Shown here: piece after piece, positions 10,462-17,246 of the stretch
Layout of the letters: every line of letters starts with the position of its first letter
How positions within the stretch are numbered: position 1 is the stretch's first letter
Source: Nannocystaceae bacterium
GTDB taxonomy: Bacteria; Myxococcota_A; Polyangia; Nannocystales; Nannocystaceae
Direction of reading: 5' to 3'
Assembly (NCBI GenBank): GCA_019694555.1
Contig: JAIBBS010000077.1
Coordinates: forward strand, 1-36,181
DNA: 36,181 nt
Program-made: the position numbers and the translations under genes
Notes under the pieces: generated by a model
Databases searched by the model: none
Seen by the model: the letters and a program-made list of their open reading frames with translations, nothing else
Told to the model about the DNA's origin: nothing

Positions 10462-11175
10462 TCACGGCAGCGCGATGCCGAGTGCGCGCAGCTGCGCCTC
10501 GGCCTTGTCGGCCCAGCCCGCGTTCGCGAGTGGGCTCGCGGGCGAGGGATGCAAGATGGTACCGCCGGCGATGCCGAGTCGGTCGCAGATCGGTTGCGCG
10601 CGCGCCTGCGCGAAGGCGCCGATGCCGACCACGCGCGTGGGCTGTAGCACCTGCAGCGACTGCAGCAGCGCGGTGTCGCAGACGTCGTACAGCGCAGCGC
10701 GCTCGGCGGACGGCAGCTTGTCGGGCGTGCGGTTCTTGCCGCTGGCCTCGAGGAACGCCAGCGGGCAGTAGTTGATCACGAAGAAGCGCGCGAAGAACCG
10801 CGCGGGCGTGCCGAAGCGATCGCGCGCCCAACCCCACAGACGTGCGCCGGAGACCTCGCTGCGCGTGCACGCGAAGCCCTCGATCGGGCGCGCGGGGTGC
10901 TCGTGGCGCGGGCGCTGCACCGCGCCGTCGATGCCGAGCCAGTCGCGCACGAGCCCGACCTCGCCGAAGGGCACGCCGCACTGCGCCATGCCGAACGGAC
11001 CCGGGTTCATGCCCAACAGGATCACGCGGCCGCGGCGCTCGCCGAAGCGGCGCAGGTACTGCTCGTGCGGCGCCCAGGCGTAGCGCAGCGGGTTGTACAC
11101 GTGCGTGACCGGGGCGCCGAAGCGCAGGCGGTCGACCGCGTCGGCGAGCGTGCGCGTGATCGCGACGAGCTCCAT
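10462..11175 (-). CDS. SMUG1-type uracil-DNA glycosylase
   Basis: 237 aa. It removes uracil (and oxidised pyrimidines in characterised SMUG1 proteins) from DNA to start base-excision repair. The water-activating motif GMNPGPFGMAQCGVPFG (55-71) and the DNA-intercalation motif HPSPASP (209-215) are diagnostic. FVINYCPL supplies a conserved Asn. SMUG1 is mainly an animal enzyme with scattered bacterial versions. Length is near the family norm. It precedes the kinase/aminotransferase pair on the same strand with a 108-bp gap. Confidence 0.93.
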   Translation of the reverse strand: MELVAITRTLADAVDRLRFGAPVTHVYNPLRYAWAPHEQYLRRFGERRGRVILLGMNPGPFGMAQCGVPFGEVGLVRDWLGIDGAVQRPRHEHPARPIEGFACTRSEVSGARLWGWARDRFGTPARFFARFFVINYCPLAFLEASGKNRTPDKLPSAERAALYDVCDTALLQSLQVLQPTRVVGIGAFAQARAQPICDRLGIAGGTILHPSPASPLANAGWADKAEAQLRALGIALP

Positions 11176-11220
11176 GCGCGGCCCACGGTAGCAGACCGTG
11201 GGCCGCGGCTCGACGATGGT

Positions 11221-12405
11221 TCACTTCTCGGGCACGCAGTCGAACGCGGCGTGCATCGTGCCGGCCGCGGCGAAGTCGTCGCAGCTGGCGGCGCACAGCT
11301 GCACCGCGCCGTCGGTGCCGGCGTAGCGCCAGCCGCCCGCGTCGCTGCAGTCGGCGGAGTGGCTCAGCTCGGTGTCGCCCAGGCGCAGGTGGACTCGCGC
11401 CGGGTCGGCCGGCAGGCCCTCGAGCGCGAGCTCGCACTGCAGCGAGCTCGCGATGGCCGAGAGCGCGTCGCCGAGCTCGTTCTCGTCGCGCGCGTTGAAG
11501 AACGGCTCGGCGCCGTCCCGCGCGACGCCGCCGGCGATCGCGACCTCGGAGAGCCGCTCGAACGGGTTGGCCACCGGCACGTCGACGGTCTGGTCGACGA
11601 TGTCGATGCCCACGACGTAGGTCGGGATGCCGTCCTCGTCGTGGATCGAGCGCACCAGCGGCGCGAGCGTGTCGTCGTAGTGCGTGAAGGTCTCGGCCTC
11701 GGACACGCCGTCCATGCAGTTGGCCGCACCGTCGGTGACGAGCACCAGCGCGCGCGGCATCGCGGCGTCGAGCTGGCGCAGCTGTGCGGCCGCGGTCGCG
11801 ATCGCGGCCGCGGTCGGCGTGCCGCCCCAGATCGCGGTGGAGTCGGCGTCGGGCAGCGCCGCGAGGATCGCGTCGGCGTTGTCGGCGGCCACCGCGACGT
11901 CGGGCGCCGCGGGCACGGTGCACGCGGTCGCGACGTCGTTGTCGACCAGCGCGACGCTGGGGAACAGCAACGCGCCGAGGTCGAGCGAGCCGTCGGCGAA
12001 GTCCGTCACCACGTCGGCGACCACGTCGTGCAGGCTGTGCCAGCGGGTGACCGAGGGGGTCGCTGCGTCACCGTCGTGGTCCCAGCGGTTGGTCACCATG
12101 CTGTGCGACTTGTCGAGCACGAGCATGACCTGCGGCGTGCTCGGTGCGACCGCGACCTCGATCTCGCCGCAGCCGAGCACGGCGCCGTCGTCGCTGCTGC
12201 TGCCGTCGTCGCCGCTGCTGCTGCCGTCGTCGCTGCTGCTGCCGTCGTCGGCGCCGAGCGTCACGATGCCGGCGCCGGGGTCGTCGTCGCCGTGGTCGCC
12301 GCGTTGGCCGGCGCCGCCGTCACAGGCCGTGAGCAGCAGGCCCAAGGCGATCGCAGCGGAGCCGGTGGCGCGCGCGGCGATTGTGAAGTTGGCGTGAGTC
12401 GTCAT
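11221..12405 (-). CDS. von Willebrand factor A-domain lipoprotein
   Basis: 394 aa, exported. The signal ends in LLLTAC (lipid Cys28). An Asp/Ser/Gly linker (about 33-76) precedes a vWA domain with an intact metal-ion-dependent adhesion site: DKSHS (Asp98, Ser100, Ser102), the Thr in GGTP, and TDG. The C-terminal segment carries paired cysteines, ending in DCVPEK. It probably binds a protein or surface partner through Mg/Mn. The ATG at 12405 has a good ribosome site, AAGGA, 4 nt upstream on the coding strand. No operon partner is evident. Confidence 0.9.
   Translation of the reverse strand: MTTHANFTIAARATGSAAIALGLLLTACDGGAGQRGDHGDDDPGAGIVTLGADDGSSSDDGSSSGDDGSSSDDGAVLGCGEIEVAVAPSTPQVMLVLDKSHSMVTNRWDHDGDAATPSVTRWHSLHDVVADVVTDFADGSLDLGALLFPSVALVDNDVATACTVPAAPDVAVAADNADAILAALPDADSTAIWGGTPTAAAIATAAAQLRQLDAAMPRALVLVTDGAANCMDGVSEAETFTHYDDTLAPLVRSIHDEDGIPTYVVGIDIVDQTVDVPVANPFERLSEVAIAGGVARDGAEPFFNARDENELGDALSAIASSLQCELALEGLPADPARVHLRLGDTELSHSADCSDAGGWRYAGTDGAVQLCAASCDDFAAAGTMHAAFDCVPEK
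12187..12250. repeat. in-frame coding minisatellite, vWA linker
   Basis: About three copies of an 18- to 21-bp unit that encode repeated DDGSSS in the linker of the vWA lipoprotein. Units are multiples of three, so copy-number change would alter linker length without a frameshift. Confidence 0.75.
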
Positions 12406-12581
12406 GGTTTCCTTCACGAAATGCGCGAGCCGTGGCTCGCTGCACGCAACGATGATCGACGCACGCACCGCGCGGCTGTTCTCGCGCGCCGCGGCCGCCC
12501 GCGACGGCGCGCCGCAGCACGGGTGGTTTCGACACGCGTGGCGTGACGCCCCACGTGTGCGACGCATGTCGCAGCGCGTGC

Positions 12582-13298
12582 TCAGGCCTGCGCCGTGTTG
12601 GCCGCGGCGATCGCCGCGTGCGCGCGCTCGGACAACGCCGCTGGCGACAGCTCCGCGCTCTCGATCGCCGGCAGCACCGTCACGCGCAGGCGCGCCGGCC
12701 CGATCGCGAAGCCGTGCTTGGGCAGGGCCTCGAAGGTGCCCGCGACGGCGATGGGCAGCACCGGCACTCCCGCCTCGCACGCCAGCTCGAACGCACCGGG
12801 CTTGAACGGCTTGAGCTCGCCGGTCTTGGAGCGCGTGCCCTCGGGGAACATCATGATCGAGCTGCCCTCACGCAGCAGCGTGCGGCACTGCGCCAGCATG
12901 GCGACCACGCTCTCGCGGTCGCCGCGACGCAGCGGCACGTAGCCGTTGAGCCGCATGTTCCAACCGATGAACGGCAGGCGGAAGTTCTCGATCTTCGAGA
13001 CCCACTTGAAGTGGGCCCAGATGCGGTACAGCACGAAGATGTCCACCAGCGAGAGGTGGTTGGCGACCATCACGTAGACGCGGTCGTCGTGCAGGTGCTC
13101 GCGCCCGCGGACCTCCACGCGCCACAGCGGGTTGGCCCAGGTGTACAGCGCGGCCCACAAGGTCGTGAAGCGGTGCAACACGCGCCTGCGTCGATCGAGC
13201 GGCGCAGTCACGGCCCACACCACGACCGCGATGGGGAACATCACCGCAGCGACGACGGTCACGAACAGCCAGTAGAGCGTGGAGCCGATCGCCGTCAC
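12582..13298 (-). CDS. PlsC-family 1-acylglycerol-3-phosphate acyltransferase
   Basis: 238 aa, membrane acyltransferase of phospholipid synthesis (lysophosphatidate to phosphatidate by family). An N-terminal membrane segment (about 8-32) is followed by the H-x4-D motif NHLSLVD (His81, Asp86) and FPEGTRS (150-156), both intact. It lies 21 bp after the stop of a convergent-oriented P-loop ATPase on the same strand, and a second PlsC-type gene sits at 13993. The exact acyl acceptor is inferred from the family. Confidence 0.93.
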   Translation of the reverse strand: MTAIGSTLYWLFVTVVAAVMFPIAVVVWAVTAPLDRRRRVLHRFTTLWAALYTWANPLWRVEVRGREHLHDDRVYVMVANHLSLVDIFVLYRIWAHFKWVSKIENFRLPFIGWNMRLNGYVPLRRGDRESVVAMLAQCRTLLREGSSIMMFPEGTRSKTGELKPFKPGAFELACEAGVPVLPIAVAGTFEALPKHGFAIGPARLRVTVLPAIESAELSPAALSERAHAAIAAANTAQA

Positions 13299-13319
13299 GC
13301 GGAGCCTCGTGGTCGCAGC

Positions 13320-13889
13320 CTACAACAGCGGCAGCTGTGGCGGCGCCAGCCGGGCCAGCGCCTCGCGCTCGACCTGGTCGAGCCAGGTCTCGCGGTCATC
13401 GGAGCCCAGCCGCAGTGCCGGAAGTCCGCGGCGATCGAGCTCGCGCTCGACGCGATCGGCGACTGCGCGCTGGAACTCGGGATCGGTGGCGCGCAGGCCA
13501 TCAGGGCTGGGCGCGCCGGTCACCGGCACCATCACGAGCAACTCGTAGGTCGTCATCCACGAGTCGACCAAGGTCTCGAGCGCGGGCTGGCGACCGGCGG
13601 CGAGCAGCAGGTAGACGTAGTTGTCGAGCACGCTGCGATCGCACAGCACCACGGGATAGCGTGCCGACGCGACCAGCTCCTCGGCCAGTTGCGTGTGCAG
13701 GATCCACGACTGCGACGCGAGACCGGTCTCGCGGTTGATCGGCAACGGACAACGTCGCGCGACCTCGTGCACGATCTCGAGCACGACGTCGCGCGCCTTG
13801 AGCCTTGCCGCGAGTCCGTAGCACAGCGTGGTCTTGCCGACCCCGTGCGTGCCGATGAAGGCGATCTTGAGACGGCGCGCGTCGGCCAC
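13320..13889 (-). CDS. P-loop ATPase (AAA_28-like), small
   Basis: About 189 aa from the GTG at 13889. A Walker A motif, GTHGVGKTT, lies near the N-terminus, and VVLCDRSVLDNYVY resembles the Walker B/lid region of NadR-like and AAA_28 kinases. The protein is short and cytoplasmic. A longer reading from 13994 would add 35 poor-quality residues and overlap the start of the divergent PlsC gene, so I reject it. The substrate is unknown; nucleoside- or ligand-kinase activity is possible. Confidence 0.8.
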   Translation of the reverse strand: MADARRLKIAFIGTHGVGKTTLCYGLAARLKARDVVLEIVHEVARRCPLPINRETGLASQSWILHTQLAEELVASARYPVVLCDRSVLDNYVYLLLAAGRQPALETLVDSWMTTYELLVMVPVTGAPSPDGLRATDPEFQRAVADRVERELDRRGLPALRLGSDDRETWLDQVEREALARLAPPQLPLL

Positions 13890-13977
13890 CGCCGCGATTG
13901 TAGGGCCATTGCCGGCGGCGCAGGCGGCCGCGCTCGAAATCGGCGTCCGGCGGTGGACCGCGGCGCGCCGCTGCCCG

Positions 13978-13983
13978 TATAAC
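13978..13983 (+). promoter_or_regulatory. putative -10 box before second plsC-like gene
   Basis: TATAAC ends 9 nt before the ATG at 13993, with no Shine-Dalgarno between. Confidence 0.4.
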
Positions 13984-13992
13984 TCCGCCGCC

Positions 13993-14841
13993 ATGTCGCT
14001 CGTCCGTCACGCCGGGCTCGTGCTGTTCTCGCTGTGGGCGTGGGGCGGCGGCTTCGCGTGGATGTTCGTGGGCGCGAGCGGCACGCTGCTCATGCTGCTG
14101 GTGGGCCTGCCGTACCAACGCGTGCACGGGTGGTTCACCGCGCCGATGTTCGTGCACGTGGTGCGGTACTTCGCGGCGGCGCGCGTGCGCGTGCACTACC
14201 ACCCGCAGTTCGACCCCGAGTGCCGCAGCGTGTTCCTGCAGAACCACGTGAACCTGCTCGACGGCCACCTCGCGTCGGCGGCGATCCCCCACGCGTTCTC
14301 GGGCCTGATGAACGCGTGGCAGTTCCACATCCCGATCTACGGCTGGCTCATGCGCCTGTCCAAGGGCATCGGCGTGCGCAAGACCGGGCGCGAGCGCATC
14401 ATCGCCGAGCTCAGTGCCGCCGCGCGCGAGCGCAAGCGCATCGGCATGTCGGTGCTGACGTTTCCCGAGGGCCATCGCACGCTCGACGGCAAGGTCCACG
14501 CGTTCCGCCGCGGCGTGTTCCTGATGGCGCGCAACGCCGAGATGCCGGTGGTGCCGATCGCGGCCCACGGTTTCTACGACGTCAACCACAAGGGCACGCT
14601 GCTGATGCGGCCGCTGCGTCGCGTCGAGGTGCTGGTGGGGCCGCAGTTTCCCACCGCGGGTCTGAGCGACGCCGAGGTCGGCGAGCTCGCGACGCGGATG
14701 CAGGAGATGGTCGCCTACGCGGTCGAGCACGGTCGCTGGCCCGAGGCGCTGCCGTCGGCGGTCGCGACCGAGCGCATCGATCGCGACGACGCGGACCGCG
14801 TCGCCTCGCTCACCAGCGGAGCACGGTCGCAGCCCAGGTGA
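13993..14841 (+). CDS. PlsC-family lysophospholipid acyltransferase
   Basis: 282 aa. A hydrophobic N-terminus (8-40) is followed by NHVNLLDGH with His85 and Asp90 (H-x4-D), then FPEGHRT (157-163). The catalytic pair is intact. It is distinct from the 12582 paralogue. The last 16 codons and the TGA lie inside the left copy of the 82-bp direct repeat that brackets a small insertion. Since that repeat also contains the fabH tail on the other strand, plsC and fabH originally overlapped tail-to-tail by 32 bp. Confidence 0.93.
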   Translation: MSLVRHAGLVLFSLWAWGGGFAWMFVGASGTLLMLLVGLPYQRVHGWFTAPMFVHVVRYFAAARVRVHYHPQFDPECRSVFLQNHVNLLDGHLASAAIPHAFSGLMNAWQFHIPIYGWLMRLSKGIGVRKTGRERIIAELSAAARERKRIGMSVLTFPEGHRTLDGKVHAFRRGVFLMARNAEMPVVPIAAHGFYDVNHKGTLLMRPLRRVEVLVGPQFPTAGLSDAEVGELATRMQEMVAYAVEHGRWPEALPSAVATERIDRDDADRVASLTSGARSQPR

Positions 14842-14877
14842 AGCCGGTCCCGAACGCGGTCGACACGATCACGTCGC
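14796..14877. repeat. 82-bp direct repeat, left copy
   Basis: Identical base for base to 15666-15747, offset 870 bp. It contains the 3' end of the plsC-like gene on the + strand and, on the - strand, a copy of the last 22 codons and stop of fabH. The flanks diverge at once (a14795/c15665; g14878/c15748). Confidence 0.97.
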
Positions 14878-14928
14878 GAGGTCAGCAACGGCCGCGGCAT
14901 CGCAGTCGTTGCGCAGGAGAGGCTCGCG

Positions 14929-14942
14929 ACGTCCACGGACGT
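14929..14942. promoter_or_regulatory. palindromic operator candidate
   Basis: ACGTCC-AC-GGACGT, perfect 6-bp arms, just upstream of the -10-like TACGAT. The position suits autorepression by the two-gene module. Confidence 0.4.
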
Positions 14943-14944
14943 GC

Positions 14945-14950
14945 TACGAT
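14945..14950 (+). promoter_or_regulatory. putative -10 box of insertion module
   Basis: TACGAT ends 6 nt before the GTG at 14957, so the transcript may be leaderless. Confidence 0.4.
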
Positions 14951-14956
14951 GGCCTG

Positions 14957-15178
14957 GTGAGCGGCTTCGAGGAACGTCGGCGCGCGCGGCAGAGCTGGCC
15001 GATCCGCGTGTTCGCGCTCGGCGAGGAGCCACTGGTGGACGAACGGGATCGCAGCACCGTCGACGAGCGGCTCGCGTTGGTTTGGACGCTCACGCGGGAG
15101 CAATGGCTGCTCGCCGGCCTGCCGTTTCCCGAGTACTCGCGGAGCGAGCTACCGGGTCGGGTGTTGCGACCGACATGA
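14957..15178 (+). CDS. small partner protein of nucleotidyltransferase
   Basis: 73 aa from the GTG at 14957. The sequence is charged at the start (FEERRRARQSWPIRVFALGE), with LVDERDRSTVDERLALVWTL and EQWLLAGLPFPEY further on. I believe small proteins of this pattern often sit next to DUF6036/MNT-like nucleotidyltransferases in bacteria, but I cannot confirm this by search. The stop overlaps the next ATG (ATGA), so the two are coupled. By position it would be the partner (antitoxin or cofactor) of a toxin-antitoxin-like pair. It has no HTH or membrane segment. Confidence 0.75.
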   Translation: MSGFEERRRARQSWPIRVFALGEEPLVDERDRSTVDERLALVWTLTREQWLLAGLPFPEYSRSELPGRVLRPT

Positions 15179-15651
15179 CGGACGCGGCGCCCGAAGACTT
15201 CGTCGATTTCCTACGGTGCCTCGTGGCCGCGGAGTGTGACTTCCTGGTCGTTGGAGCCCACGCGTTGGCAGTGCATGGATCTCCGCGTGCCACGGGCGAC
15301 CTCGACGTACTCGTCAGGGCCGATGCCGACAACGCCCCGCGCGTGCTCGCGGCGCTTCGCGAGTTCGGTGCCCCGCTCGCGATGCACGGGATCACCGAGC
15401 GCGACTTCCGAGTTCCTGGGCTCGTCTACCAGATGGGGCTGCCGCCGCGACGCATCGACGTGCTGACCCAGATTACCGGCGTCAGCTTCGACGACGCGAC
15501 GGTCGGCGCGGTCACCGGCTCGATCGGCGGGGTGAGCATCCGGTGCATCGGTCTCGAGGCGATGCTGAAGAACAAGCTGGCGGCGGGCCGCGCGAAGGAC
15601 CTCGCGGACGCGGAGATCCTGAGACAGCTCCGCGACAGGTCGCCAGCGTAG
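15175..15651 (+). CDS. MNT/AbiEii-like nucleotidyltransferase
   Basis: 158 aa. The N-terminal motif FLVVGAHALAVHGSPRATGD and then LDVLV fits the minimal-nucleotidyltransferase fold, with the D-x-D pair at Asp42/Asp44 and a G-S in AVHGSP. Such proteins (DUF6036, AbiEii and MNT families) transfer a nucleotide to RNA or protein, and many act as toxins or antitoxins. The C-terminus, GLEAMLKNKLAAGRAKDLAD, is typical of this group. It is the second gene of an inserted module flanked by 82-bp repeats. The toxin/defence role is inference. Confidence 0.85.
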   Translation: MTDAAPEDFVDFLRCLVAAECDFLVVGAHALAVHGSPRATGDLDVLVRADADNAPRVLAALREFGAPLAMHGITERDFRVPGLVYQMGLPPRRIDVLTQITGVSFDDATVGAVTGSIGGVSIRCIGLEAMLKNKLAAGRAKDLADAEILRQLRDRSPA

Positions 15652-15665
15652 CCGCGCGGTCACCC

Positions 15666-15747
15666 CCGCGTCGCCTCGCTCACCAGCGGAGCACGGTCGC
15701 AGCCCAGGTGAAGCCGGTCCCGAACGCGGTCGACACGATCACGTCGC
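15666..15747. repeat. 82-bp direct repeat, right copy
   Basis: Perfect copy of 14796-14877. Here it is the true 3' end of fabH (minus strand), including its stop at 15680-15682 and 14 bp beyond. Confidence 0.97.
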
Positions 15748-16729
15748 CGTCGTGGATCCGGCCCTCGCTGCGGGCCTCGTGCAGCGCGACCGGGATGGTC
15801 GCGGCGGACATGTTGCCGTACTTGTGCAGCACCGAGTACATGCGCTCGCGCGGGATGCCGCAGCGCTCGCGCGCGGCCTCCATGATCCGCAGGTTGGCCT
15901 GGTGCGGGATCATCAGCGTGATGTCGTCGGCGGTGACCTCGGCGTCGCGCATCGCCGCGACCGCGGCGCTGCTCATGGCCACGACCGCGTGCTTGAAGAC
16001 GGTGTTGCCTTCCATGTGCACGGTGTGGCGGCCGGCCTCGACGGTCTCGTGGCTCGCGGGCATCTGGGTGCCACCGGCGGGCTGGTAGAGGATCGGCGCG
16101 AGGTTGCCGTCGGCGCCCCAGTTCGAGGCCAGCACGCCCGAGCGACCGTCGCCGGGCGTGACGATGGCCGCGCCGGCACCATCGCCGAAGAGCACACACG
16201 TGCCGCGGTCCTTCCAGTTGACGACCTTGCTCATGACCTCGCCGCCGACGACGGCGACGGCGCGGTGACCGGCGGCGACCAGCGCCGAGGCCAGCTCGAG
16301 GCCATAGAGGAAGCCGCTGCAGCCGGCGCTCACGTCGAACGCGGGCATGCCCTTGATGCCGAGCTTGCGCTGCACCCAACACGCGGTCGAGGGGAACAGC
16401 GTGTCGGTGGTCGACGTCGCGACGATGAGGGCGTCGAGCGCGGCGGGCTCGAGCCGCGCGTCGTCGCAGGCCTGCCGCACCGCGCCGGCGCACAGGTCCG
16501 AGGTCGCCATGTCCGCGTCGGCGATCCGCCGCTCGCGGATGCCGGTGCGCTCTTGAATCCACTCATCCGACGTGTCGACCATCCGCTCGAGCTCACGGTT
16601 GGTGAGCACGCGTGGCGGCAGGCACACGCCGGTTCCGGCGAGCTTGATCCCCTTCAGCGTCGATCCATCGCTCGGTCTGTCCGAGCGCTCCCGGGCGCCC
16701 GAGTACCGCAGGCAGCGGCGGTGGGTCAA
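15680..16729 (-). CDS. fabH: 3-oxoacyl-ACP synthase III
   Basis: 349 aa as drawn. It condenses acyl-CoA with malonyl-ACP to start fatty-acid synthesis. The catalytic triad is intact: Cys137 in DVSAGCSGFLYG, His276 in IPHQANLRI, Asn306 in KYGNMSAATIP. The C-terminus GTGFTWAATVLRW is typical. Homology starts near residue 25 (LKGIKLAGTGVCLP). The TTG at 16729 gives a 24-residue extension; the CTG at 16657 is a non-standard alternative, so the true start is unsure. The last 22 codons lie in the 82-bp repeat. Neighbouring acyltransferases suggest a lipid cluster. It could instead be a specialised KAS III paralogue. Confidence 0.9.
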   Translation of the reverse strand: MTHRRCLRYSGARERSDRPSDGSTLKGIKLAGTGVCLPPRVLTNRELERMVDTSDEWIQERTGIRERRIADADMATSDLCAGAVRQACDDARLEPAALDALIVATSTTDTLFPSTACWVQRKLGIKGMPAFDVSAGCSGFLYGLELASALVAAGHRAVAVVGGEVMSKVVNWKDRGTCVLFGDGAGAAIVTPGDGRSGVLASNWGADGNLAPILYQPAGGTQMPASHETVEAGRHTVHMEGNTVFKHAVVAMSSAAVAAMRDAEVTADDITLMIPHQANLRIMEAARERCGIPRERMYSVLHKYGNMSAATIPVALHEARSEGRIHDGDVIVSTAFGTGFTWAATVLRW

Positions 16730-16919
16730 CGGTTCGACGGTGCGCTCGCACTGCGCAGACGGCTTCGCACCACCTCTGGTCGCGGATGCTGTCGTTTCTT
16801 CGTCGTGTGCGTGGGAACTTTCACGCCGAAGCCGACGTCATGCCTCGACTGTGGCGCAGAACCCCGACGAACCCCCCCGTCCGGTCCGATGCACTGCCCC
16901 GAGTCCCGAAGAGTCCCCG
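16730..16919. other. intergenic gap, nothing recognised
   Basis: The gap is between divergent fabH and the J-like gene; promoters for both should lie here. I see no RNA gene or clear palindrome. Confidence 0.3.
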
Positions 16920-17246
16920 ATGGCGCAGCGGTTCACGTTGGACCCGTTCCACGTGCTCACCGCGCCCACCACGGCCTCGGGTCGCGAGCTGAGCCACTGT
17001 GCGGCGCAGCTGCTCGATGCGCTCGCGCGCGGTGAGCCCGACATCGCGCGCTACCCCACGCCGCTGGGCGAGCGCGTCCGCGACGAGCGGCTCGTGCAAG
17101 CCGCGGTGACCGAGCTGTGCGACCGCGAGGCGCGAATCGTGCACGAAGTGTGGGCTCGCCTCCCCGTTCGATCGCACCGCGAACCCGCGCCGGCCCCCGC
17201 GCCGTGGCGCGGCGGCGACCGAGCCTTCGGCTGGAGGTCGCGATGA
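16920..17246 (+). CDS. J-domain-like small protein
   Basis: 108 aa. The N-terminus DPFHVLTAPTTASGRELS followed by QLLDAL, RYPTPLGE and a helical tail, AAVTELCDREARIVHEVWA, resembles DnaJ-like small domains. In these, DPF-x-VL starts helix I and 'EL-DP..R..HE.W' closes the fold. The HPD motif needed for Hsp70 stimulation is absent, so a co-chaperone role is doubtful. The C-terminus is Pro/Arg-rich. It overlaps the next gene by ATGA. The assignment is by pattern only. Confidence 0.65.
   Translation: MAQRFTLDPFHVLTAPTTASGRELSHCAAQLLDALARGEPDIARYPTPLGERVRDERLVQAAVTELCDREARIVHEVWARLPVRSHREPAPAPAPWRGGDRAFGWRSR

Larger units (their letters stand above)
14796..15665. mobile_element. 870-bp insertion carrying a nucleotidyltransferase module
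   Basis: The unit is 82 bp of repeat plus 788 bp of unique DNA (14878-15665) holding two overlapping genes and a likely promoter. The left repeat completes plsC, the right repeat completes fabH, so removing one repeat plus the insert restores a compact plsC/fabH tail overlap. I see no transposase, integrase or terminal inverted repeats. An 82-bp duplication is too long for most transposons; break repair, or an element that carries the fabH end, fits better. Boundaries are exact; the mechanism is inference. Confidence 0.8.

Noticed and set aside
13890..13994. Longer start for the P-loop ATPase
   Set aside because: It overlaps the start codon of the divergent plsC gene and adds low-quality residues; the GTG at 13889 is better.
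14796..15747. Classical insertion sequence or transposon
   Set aside because: No transposase and no terminal inverted repeats; the duplication is far longer than usual target-site duplications.
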